Positions 1 to 4,842 of a stretch of DNA of 5,452 bases are shown piece after piece. The number at the start of each line of letters is the position of its first letter. Position 1 is the stretch's first letter. The notes under the pieces are model-generated. The model saw only the letters and a list, made by a program, of their open reading frames with translations, made no database searches and was not told the origin of the DNA. The stretch is from CADEED01 sp035761265. Its GTDB lineage: Bacteria > Pseudomonadota > Gammaproteobacteria > Steroidobacterales > Steroidobacteraceae. The position numbers and the translations under genes are program-made. Location of the stretch: positions 1 through 5,452 of the forward strand of contig DASTRL010000282.1 of NCBI GenBank assembly GCA_035761265.1. The letters are read 5' to 3'.

Positions 1-221
1 CCGCCCCGGCTGTGGCCCACGAGGACGCTGCCGGATTCGCGCCGTGTGAGTCCGGCGACGAAGCGGGCCCACTCTTCGAGCGAAGCGGGGTTGTCCGGCT
101 CTTCGGACCTCAGCTCCGGTGCGACCACGCGCGCGCCGGCGCCTTCGAGCCACGGGATCAGCTTGTGCCAGCACCAGGCGCCGTGCCAGGCGCCGTGCAC
201 GAGAATGAAGGTGTGAGCCAC
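1..221 (-). CDS. Alpha/beta hydrolase, N-terminal part (runs off left edge)
   Basis: The first 73 residues of an alpha/beta-fold hydrolase, cut by the window edge. The protein opens with a beta strand and the motif HGAWHGAWCW (residues 9-18), which carries the oxyanion-hole HG seen in esterases and related hydrolases of this fold. It ends in the nucleophile elbow GHSRGG, with Ser71 as the predicted nucleophile. The acid and histidine of the triad would lie outside the window. The start is GTG at 219-221. No ATG lies upstream in frame, and the first strand begins right after it. No good Shine-Dalgarno sequence is visible, so the start is less certain than the gene. It follows the TIM-barrel gene by 66 bases on the same strand and may be co-transcribed with it. 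The absence of a signal peptide suggests a cytoplasmic enzyme. The substrate cannot be told. Confidence 0.78.
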   Translation of the reverse strand, partial: MAHTFILVHGAWHGAWCWHKLIPWLEGAGARVVAPELRSEEPDNPASLEEWARFVAGLTRRESGSVLVGHSRG

Positions 222-243
222 GCGCGCGCACGATACCGGGAAA

Positions 244-293
244 GACTGAGGGGCGGCAGCGGAGTTTTTCCCGCCTGACACCACCTCTCAGTC
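244..293. repeat. Imperfect inverted repeat at the 3' end of the TIM-barrel gene
   Basis: Positions 244-253 (gactgagggg) pair with 284-293 (cctctcagtc) over 10 bp. The one non-Watson-Crick position is a G-U wobble in plus-strand RNA and an A-C mismatch in minus-strand RNA. The right arm includes the TIM-barrel stop codon (288-290). A smaller stem, gcgg 259-262 with ccgc 271-274, could form inside the loop. There is no U-run, so it is not a classical intrinsic terminator. It may act as a 3' processing or attenuation structure, or be a decayed repeat. Confidence 0.35.
269..286 (-). repeat. Dispersed repeat motif, copy A
   Basis: Read on the minus strand this is aggtggtgtcaggcggga, starting one base after the TIM-barrel stop codon. 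It matches the motif at 3273-3291 (minus strand aggtggtgtcaggcaggga) except for one inserted base. The first 14 bases are identical (273-286 and 3278-3291). Copy A lacks the long inverted partner that copy B has. I infer a REP-like dispersed element, since GGTGTCAGGC-type motifs recur in proteobacterial intergenic regions. Two copies in one window do not prove it. Confidence 0.45.
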
Positions 294-1139
294 GCGGAAC
301 ATGCTGCGGGTGGTGGCGAAGGCGCGGGTCGTGAGCTCATCCAGCGGCCAGGCGCGCTGGGCCTTGTTGAGCACCTCGATGCCCCAGGGCCCTGAATACG
401 AGCCGCGCATCGCCGCCACGAAACCACGCACGTCGAACTGACCCGCGCCGCAGAATGCGCGATGGCAGGTGGTCTCCGTGACGAGGTCCATGCCGGGCGG
501 TGCCCGCAGATAACCGTCGTTGATCTCGATGGACATGAGATACGGCTTGGGGAATGCCGCGACGTCGGCATACGGGATGCCGAGCTTGACGACGTGCCAC
601 AGGTCCACGCAGATGCCGCCGTTCGGCTGGGCCGCGCCGGTGACGAGCGCGGCGGCGTCGGCCAGCGACTCGATGCGCGAGAAGGGCATGAACTCGAACA
701 CGATTTTCGTGCCGTGTTCGCGCGCCTCCCCGCAGAGTTTGACGAATTCCCCGATGAGCTTGTCCATGGGCACGGGCGTCTTGAAAAAGTCGCCGACCTT
801 GATGTGACGCGCGCCGAGTGCGGCGGCGCTCTCGAGCAGCAGGCGTCGCGTGGCATCGGACGCCTTGCGCCTCTCGCCGTCCACGAACCAGTCGGTGAGG
901 AACTCGAGCTCCAGGTGCCGGATGCCGTGATCGTCGAGAATCCGCTTCATCTCGGGCAGGGAATGCTTCTGGCGCAGGTGCGCGAGATCCGCGTGCCAGA
1001 GTCCGAGCCCGGTGAAGCCCGCGCGGGATGCCGAGGCCGCGCGATCCGGCAGCGAAAACGGGCTGAACTCACGCTCGGTGTGCGGCTCGGCCGCGCCGCA
1101 GATGGTCCAATACGAAGCGAGAAGCTCGGGGGCCTTCAT
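288..1139 (-). CDS. Sugar phosphate isomerase/epimerase-like TIM-barrel protein
   Basis: A 283-residue protein of the xylose isomerase-like TIM-barrel (AP endonuclease family 2) superfamily, whose members isomerise or epimerise sugars, inositols and related hydroxy-acids using a divalent metal. Visible family features are Glu149 in VFEFMP, Asp179 and His182 in CVDLWH, Glu205 in SIEIND, and Glu255 in GIEVLN near the C-terminus. These sit at strand ends where the metal ligands usually lie. The length is normal for the family. The start is ATG 1137-1139, which overlaps the amidohydrolase stop in an ATGA arrangement (4 bases shared). There is no separate ribosome binding site, so translation is probably coupled. 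The open frame continues upstream to 1802, but that extension is a shadow of the amidohydrolase. No signal peptide is present, so it is predicted to be cytoplasmic. The exact substrate is unknown. Confidence 0.88.
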   Translation of the reverse strand: MKAPELLASYWTICGAAEPHTEREFSPFSLPDRAASASRAGFTGLGLWHADLAHLRQKHSLPEMKRILDDHGIRHLELEFLTDWFVDGERRKASDATRRLLLESAAALGARHIKVGDFFKTPVPMDKLIGEFVKLCGEAREHGTKIVFEFMPFSRIESLADAAALVTGAAQPNGGICVDLWHVVKLGIPYADVAAFPKPYLMSIEINDGYLRAPPGMDLVTETTCHRAFCGAGQFDVRGFVAAMRGSYSGPWGIEVLNKAQRAWPLDELTTRAFATTRSMFRD

Positions 1140-2614
1140 GCCACGTAGCCGTAGCGCAGGTTGCTCGGATGTCCGGCCCACTGCGCGCGCATCGCGCTGA
1201 GGTCGTCGCCGCGCAGTGCGGCCGAGGCCGTCCTGGGGTCGAGCTTGTAGTGTTTCGCGGCGTTGCCCGCGAAGATGGCGCTCTTGACGGGGCCATCGGC
1301 CGCTCCCAGCGGCCTGAAGCCGTGCTTCTTCTGCATGTCCTCGGGAATCTCCAGCCTGCGCATGGCTTCGATCTGCCACTGCGGTGAGCCGTACCACACC
1401 GAATCGGTTCCCCACACCACCTTGTCGACGCCCAGTCCCTTGATCAGCGTGCCGAGCATCGCGGCCGCGAGCCGCGGATGCGTCACGCAGGTGTTCGCGA
1501 AGCAGGTGCCGAGCTCGGCGTGCACGTTCTTCACGCCGTACTTCTGCGGGATCTCGGCCAGGTCCGTGACCCAGTCGATGCGGCCGGTGTCCTCGAACTG
1601 CTTGAGCGATGCGTCGGGTAGTTCGATGAACGGCCGGAGCGCGGAGTGGTAGATGATGAACGTGATCTGCGGCCAGTCCCTGGCGGCCTTTCCCAGGTCC
1701 CAGACCGTGGCGTGCTTCCACACCTCGGGCCAGCTCTTTTCGTAGTCGGCGGGCAACAGACCCTTGTGGATGCAGACGGTGGTCAGGCCCGATTTCACGC
1801 ACTTCTCGTAGAAAGGATAGACGCGCTGTTCGTCGTCCAGGCGCCAGTTGGATCCCTTCTTCGTGAGGAAGATCGGGTCGCCGATGGTGTAGCCCTTCCA
1901 GCTGTCCGGCTTCAGCGTTTCGATGCAGCGATCGACCTCGTCGAGCCAGCCGTCGCTCATGGGCTGGATAATGGAGTGGGCGAGCATGCGGCGCGAACGC
2001 GCGATGGTGTTCACCGCGGTGCGCGCCGCGACGATCTGGTCGTTGTTGAGGAACAGGTTGAACGGATCGTCCACCGGCGAGCCCGACAGCAGCGCCACCT
2101 TGGTGTCGCTGTCGACGAAGATCTCCTTGACGTAGTTGGCGAACTTCATGCGGTCAACGGACTTCTCGTTCGCCAGCGCCGGGTTCCAGAACTGTTTGGC
2201 GAACTGCGCCAGGCCGGTGATGGCCTGTTGGCCATAGTCGTCGCGCACGAAGTGTGTCTGGCAATCGAAGATGAACTGCCCGGCGAGCGCGCGGGCGCGG
2301 TCCTCGGCCACGCCCGGCGTCGCGGCCTCGGCGCGGCTGGCATTGAACACGGGACCGAACACCGTGTTCAGGGCGAGGAAGGCGGCCGACATGCCGGCGC
2401 TCGAGGCCAGGAACTGCCGCCGGTTCATGCCGTGCTTCGGCGCGAGCTCCTCGGTCAGCCGTGCCAGCTCGTGTTCGACACGCCGCTGCTCGGGCGTCTG
2501 CGGCAGCGGCGTGAATTCACCGTTGGAAACCATCTGGGTGGGAATGGGCGTGGCCAGCGTGGCCGTTTCGGCGGTGGAAAGACCGCGCAGGTCATCATCG
2601 CTGAGATAGCGCAT
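1136..2614 (-). CDS. Amidohydrolase family protein with Tat signal
   Basis: A 492-residue amidohydrolase of the Amidohydrolase_2 type, metal-dependent TIM-barrel enzymes that hydrolyse or decarboxylate small organic acids. Candidate metal or catalytic residues are His121 in DCQTHF, which replaces the usual HxH, His283 in CIHKG, His323 in IIYHS and Asp404 in WGTDS. A twin-arginine motif, NRRQFL (Arg65-Arg66), is followed by a hydrophobic stretch to about residue 90 and a possible AEA cleavage site near residue 97. This points to folded export to the periplasm. A polar leader of about 62 residues precedes the motif, with SDDDLRGLS and TPIPTQMVSNGEF. I recall similar leaders in related amidohydrolases. 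Two in-frame ATGs compete. The one at 2612-2614 lies 7 bases after GAGG, while the one at 2618-2620 is only 1 base away, so I chose the former; the alternative adds two residues. The gene is divergent from the SnoaL-like gene and coupled to the TIM-barrel gene. The substrate is not identifiable. Confidence 0.9.
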   Translation of the reverse strand: MRYLSDDDLRGLSTAETATLATPIPTQMVSNGEFTPLPQTPEQRRVEHELARLTEELAPKHGMNRRQFLASSAGMSAAFLALNTVFGPVFNASRAEAATPGVAEDRARALAGQFIFDCQTHFVRDDYGQQAITGLAQFAKQFWNPALANEKSVDRMKFANYVKEIFVDSDTKVALLSGSPVDDPFNLFLNNDQIVAARTAVNTIARSRRMLAHSIIQPMSDGWLDEVDRCIETLKPDSWKGYTIGDPIFLTKKGSNWRLDDEQRVYPFYEKCVKSGLTTVCIHKGLLPADYEKSWPEVWKHATVWDLGKAARDWPQITFIIYHSALRPFIELPDASLKQFEDTGRIDWVTDLAEIPQKYGVKNVHAELGTCFANTCVTHPRLAAAMLGTLIKGLGVDKVVWGTDSVWYGSPQWQIEAMRRLEIPEDMQKKHGFRPLGAADGPVKSAIFAGNAAKHYKLDPRTASAALRGDDLSAMRAQWAGHPSNLRYGYVA

Positions 2615-2621
2615 CGTCATG

Positions 2622-2625
2622 CCTC
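2622..2625 (-). promoter_or_regulatory. Ribosome binding site of the amidohydrolase gene
   Basis: GAGG on the minus strand is 7 bases from the ATG at 2614 but 1 base from the ATG at 2620. The spacing favours the downstream ATG as the true start. Confidence 0.55.
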
Positions 2626-2663
2626 GGAGGCTGCGAGGGCGCAAATGAGGCGCCCGCGGCAGG

Positions 2664-2676
2664 GTCGACACTCGAC
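2664..2676. promoter_or_regulatory. Perfect 13-bp palindrome, possible operator
   Basis: The sequence gtcga-cac-tcgac is a perfect 5-bp inverted repeat with a 3-base spacer, about 50 bases upstream of the amidohydrolase start and about 90 upstream of the SnoaL-like start. It lies next to the A/T-rich taaaa at 2677-2681. The position fits a regulator site, but the arms are short and chance occurrence in G+C-rich DNA is possible. No regulator gene is present in the window. Confidence 0.25.
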
Positions 2677-2753
2677 TAAAAGCGGTCGCGGAGTGAACCC
2701 AGAGTGCAATGGGCGCCGCATGGGCTCGGCTAGCATTTCGAGGCAACGAACGG

Positions 2754-2757
2754 GGAG
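2754..2757 (+). promoter_or_regulatory. Ribosome binding site of the SnoaL-like gene
   Basis: GGAG, within ggggag, is followed by 7 bases and then ATG 2765. This fixes the start and excludes the much longer upstream reading frame open from 1646. Confidence 0.8.
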
Positions 2758-2764
2758 AAACCAT

Positions 2765-3211
2765 ATGCACGTCAGACTCGCACTGATCGTCGCGGCCCTG
2801 GCCGCGCTGGCATCGCCTGCGAATGCCCACATCAGCAGGAAGCCGAATGCGCAGAAGGCCATCGCCTTCATCGAGATGGTCTTCAACCAGAAGAAGGTCA
2901 AGGAAGGATTCGACAAGTACGTCGGCGACAAATACATCCAGCACAACCCGATTGCCGCCGACGGCAAGGAGGCCGCGGTCGACGTGCTCGGCAAGGCCTT
3001 GCAGGCGCTGCCGGGCTGGAGCTACGAGATCAAGCACGCCTACGTGGACGGCGACTACGCCATCATCCACTCGCACGTGCGCATGAAGCCCGAGGATCGC
3101 GGCATGGCCGTGGTCGACATCTTTCGCTTCGAGAAGGGCAAGGTGGTCGAGCACTGGGACGTGGTGCAGCCCATCCCGGAAAAGTCAGCCAATGACAACA
3201 CGATGTTCTGA
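2765..3211 (+). CDS. Secreted SnoaL-like / NTF2-like protein
   Basis: A 148-residue protein with a Sec signal peptide: Arg4, then a run of Leu/Ala/Val/Ile, then ANA before His22, giving likely cleavage after residue 21. The mature part of about 127 residues resembles the predicted SnoaL-like aldol-condensation family (COG4922, NTF2-like cone fold). Matching features are KYIQHNP, GWSYEIKHAYVDGDYAIIHSHV and FEKGKVVEHWDVVQPIPE. SnoaL itself closes a polyketide ring by aldol condensation, but most members of this family have unknown activity, so no reaction is assigned. Export suggests a periplasmic role. It is the only plus-strand gene. It is divergent from the Tat-exported amidohydrolase and convergent with an alpha/beta hydrolase, with a hairpin directly after its stop. 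The start is supported by a good ribosome binding site. Confidence 0.87.
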   Translation: MHVRLALIVAALAALASPANAHISRKPNAQKAIAFIEMVFNQKKVKEGFDKYVGDKYIQHNPIAADGKEAAVDVLGKALQALPGWSYEIKHAYVDGDYAIIHSHVRMKPEDRGMAVVDIFRFEKGKVVEHWDVVQPIPEKSANDNTMF

Positions 3212-3214
3212 GTA

Positions 3215-3289
3215 GTGGTGTCAAGCAGGGATTGTGGGGGGATCGTCGGGGCACGCACTTCGTTCTCGACAATCCCTGCCTGACACCAC
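3215..3289. repeat. Long inverted repeat (bidirectional terminator or REP-like element)
   Basis: The left arm 3215-3235 pairs with the right arm 3269-3289 over 21 bp, with one non-Watson-Crick position (3224 with 3280). That position is an A-C mismatch in plus-strand RNA but a U-G wobble in minus-strand RNA, so the stem is effectively unbroken when read from the minus strand. The loop is 33 bases. The element fills most of the gap between the convergent SnoaL-like gene (stop ends 3211) and alpha/beta hydrolase (stop at 3303). This position suits stopping transcription or protecting 3' ends in both directions. No U-run follows either arm. The right arm carries the motif also found at 269-286, which points to a dispersed repeat. 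Confidence 0.75.
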
Positions 3290-3291
3290 CT
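3273..3291 (-). repeat. Dispersed repeat motif, copy B
   Basis: Read on the minus strand this is aggtggtgtcaggcaggga, beginning 11 bases after the hydrolase stop codon. It shares 14 identical leading bases with copy A at 273-286. Its orientation relative to the upstream minus-strand gene is also the same. Here it forms most of the right arm of the long inverted repeat. Confidence 0.45.
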
Positions 3292-3302
3292 GACGCCACG
3301 AA

Positions 3303-4022
3303 TCACACCCGACTGTGCCATTCGAGCAGCGCGCGGGTCACCGCTTCGGGGCGCTCCATCGTGCACATGTGCCCGCACTCGGGCACCATGAGCAGCGTGG
3401 CGCCCGGGATCTGCGCGGCCATGTCGCGGTGACGTTGCGGCGGCGACCAGCTGTCCTCCTCGCCGCACAGCACCAGCGTCGGGCAACGGATCGCGGCCAA
3501 CAAGTCGCCGGCGTCGGGCCGCGCGAGCAGCGCGCTGATCTGCGCGGCGAACATGTCGGCGCTGCGGCGCGCGAACATGTCGATGACATCCTGCACGAGC
3601 ACCGTGTCGGCGAGCCGCGGCTTCCACACCATGCCCTGCACCCAGCGTGCGGCCATTGCTGCCATGCCTTGCTGCCGCGCGATGGCGAGCAGCTCGAAGC
3701 GGCCCGCGCGCTCGCGCTCGCCGGCGTCGCCGCTCGCGAGCGCCTGTGTGCCGGTGTCGAGCAATGCCAATGCGGCAAGACGCTCGGGTGCTCGCCGCAG
3801 CACCTCGAGCGCCACGCGTCCACCCATGGAATGTCCCGCCAACGCAAAGCGCGGCGGCGCGTTCCGCAGCACGAGCTCGGCCATGTCGCCGAGCGAATCG
3901 AGCAGGCCGTAGTCGGGGATGAGCACCGGGGCGCGCGGCGCGAGCGCGGCGCGCGCGTGCTTCCACACCTGCGCGTCGCAGACCAGGCCGGGCAACAGGA
4001 CTAGGGGAGGGATGCGGTCCAC
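3303..4022 (-). CDS. Alpha/beta hydrolase
   Basis: A complete 239-residue alpha/beta-fold hydrolase. It has the N-terminal strand and oxyanion region LVLLPGLVCD (residues 7-16), the nucleophile elbow GHSMGG with Ser65, the acid Asp190 in CGEEDSWSP, and the base His218 in CGHMCTMERP. The full triad is present, so it is likely active on an ester, thioester, lactone or carbon-carbon bond. These families cannot be separated by sight. No signal peptide is seen, so it is predicted to be cytoplasmic. The start is GTG 4020-4022. An in-frame stop lies at 4050-4052 and no other start codon lies between. The ribosome binding site is weak. It follows the GST-like gene by 34 bases and probably ends that operon at the hairpin downstream. 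It is distant in sequence from the other hydrolase at the left edge, sharing only fold-level motifs. Confidence 0.88.
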   Translation of the reverse strand: MDRIPPLVLLPGLVCDAQVWKHARAALAPRAPVLIPDYGLLDSLGDMAELVLRNAPPRFALAGHSMGGRVALEVLRRAPERLAALALLDTGTQALASGDAGERERAGRFELLAIARQQGMAAMAARWVQGMVWKPRLADTVLVQDVIDMFARRSADMFAAQISALLARPDAGDLLAAIRCPTLVLCGEEDSWSPPQRHRDMAAQIPGATLLMVPECGHMCTMERPEAVTRALLEWHSRV

Positions 4023-4056
4023 TCGCCACTCATGTCGGGAGGCGATGTCTCACACT

Positions 4057-4842
4057 TCAACCCCATCGGGACGGCTCGACTCCGGGCACGAAGTGCCGTT
4101 CGGGAGTGCCGCTGCGGCTCATGGCGAGCGCGGCCCTGACGGCGGGCCGGGCCGCGATGCGCTCGAGATACTCGATGATGCGCGGCGTGGCCGAGCTGTT
4201 CACGACTTCCGGCGCGAGGTCCGGAATCACCCGCAGCATCGCGAATGCATCGATGTCGGCGATGGAATAGCGCGGCCCGGCCAGCCAGGATCCCAGCGCG
4301 AGCTGCGACTCCACGCGCGCGACCGGGAATTTCAGTCGCTCGCGCGCCGTGGCCAGGATCTGCGGCGTATAGGTGCCGTCCAGCAGCGCGGTCCACGCGT
4401 GACGGCGCTCCAGCGGCCCGACTTCGGACAGCACCGCGTCCAGGCGCGCACGGTCCCTGGCGAGGAGCCGCGGCACGAGGTACTTCACGCAGCCGAGGAT
4501 GGGCACCAGCGAACCCAGTTGCGCGCCCAGGAATTGCCCGGAGGCATGGGCCCGATAGCGATCGAACGCATCCTCCGGCATGAGTGCCTCGCCCGGCAGC
4601 GCCTCGGCGATGTACTCGAGCATGAAGAAGGAGTTCGAGATCAGCGTGCCTTCGTGCAACAGCAGCGGGCCTTCGCGCTCGAGGTGCAGATGCGCTTCGA
4701 CGTCGCCGGAGAATCCCAGTGAGAATTGCTCGAGCGCGTCGCTGTCGAACCAGTGGCTCTGGAATACGGCGCGTTTCTCGTGAAGCGCGATCAACGGCTT
4801 GAGAAAAAAGGTGTTCGGCTCGGAGTGGTAGAGCTCAAGCAT
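4057..4842 (-). CDS. Glutathione S-transferase-like protein, LigF-like, atypical active site
   Basis: A 261-residue GST-fold protein, slightly longer than most GSTs. Residues 1-80 form the thioredoxin-like domain, with ELYHS at the start, LKPLIALHEK (14-23) and a candidate cis-proline at Pro59 in EGPLLL. An all-helical C-terminal domain follows, with YSIADIDAFA near its middle. The segment LKPLIALHEK...FEQ-like pattern resembles LigF-type beta-etherases as I remember them. LigF has a serine just before LKP, whereas Phe13 stands here. The usual Glu-Ser glutathione-binding pair after the cis-proline reads Asn70-Ser71. Glutathione binding may therefore be weakened or changed. The start is ATG 4840-4842, with GGAG 10 bases upstream, overlapping the upstream GST stop by 8 bases. 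That implies co-expression, and the two may form a heterodimer. No signal peptide is seen. The GST-fold call is strong; the LigF placement is moderate. Confidence 0.85.
   Translation of the reverse strand: MLELYHSEPNTFFLKPLIALHEKRAVFQSHWFDSDALEQFSLGFSGDVEAHLHLEREGPLLLHEGTLISNSFFMLEYIAEALPGEALMPEDAFDRYRAHASGQFLGAQLGSLVPILGCVKYLVPRLLARDRARLDAVLSEVGPLERRHAWTALLDGTYTPQILATARERLKFPVARVESQLALGSWLAGPRYSIADIDAFAMLRVIPDLAPEVVNSSATPRIIEYLERIAARPAVRAALAMSRSGTPERHFVPGVEPSRWG

Larger units (their letters stand above)
2615..2764. promoter_or_regulatory. Divergent intergenic region (amidohydrolase / SnoaL-like gene)
   Basis: This 150-base region separates two divergent genes and should hold promoters for both. 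I find no convincing -35/-10 pair on either strand. On the minus strand TTGCAC (2709-2704) and TTTTAG (2681-2676) are 22 bases apart, too far for a good sigma-70 promoter. On the plus strand TAGCAT (2731-2736) is a weak -10 candidate without a clear -35. The region includes a palindrome at 2664-2676 that could be an operator shared by both directions. Confidence 0.4.

Noticed and set aside
174..197. Perfect tandem 12-base repeat (ccaggcgccgtg twice)
   Set aside because: It encodes the repeated HGAW of the family motif HGAWHGAW in the hydrolase, so protein constraint explains it.
158..856. Minus-strand 232-residue frame across the TIM-barrel gene and the left hydrolase start
   Set aside because: Ser/Arg/Pro-rich shadow that overlaps two well-supported genes in another phase.
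1140..1802. Minus-strand reading frame continuing upstream of the TIM-barrel start, giving a 504-residue protein
   Set aside because: The extra residues are low-complexity, rich in Arg/His/Gly, and lie fully inside the well-supported amidohydrolase in another frame. The ATG at 1139 starts the recognisable domain.
1646..2764. Long plus-strand frame in phase with the SnoaL-like gene (521 residues in total)
   Set aside because: It is antisense to the amidohydrolase, with no recognisable motifs. The signal peptide and the ribosome binding site at 2754-2757 fix the real start at 2765.
2615..3154. Minus-strand frame extending the amidohydrolase upstream to 672 residues
   Set aside because: It runs antisense to the SnoaL-like gene and has no domain character. 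The ribosome binding site and leader support a start at 2614.
3315..4004. Open plus-strand frame opposite the alpha/beta hydrolase, 229 residues
   Set aside because: It is a shadow typical of G+C-rich DNA. The minus strand carries a full catalytic triad, and the plus frame has no motif.
3919..4722. Open plus-strand frame opposite the GST-like gene, 267 residues
   Set aside because: It crosses the boundary of two minus-strand genes, is rich in Arg/Gly/His and has no recognisable domain.
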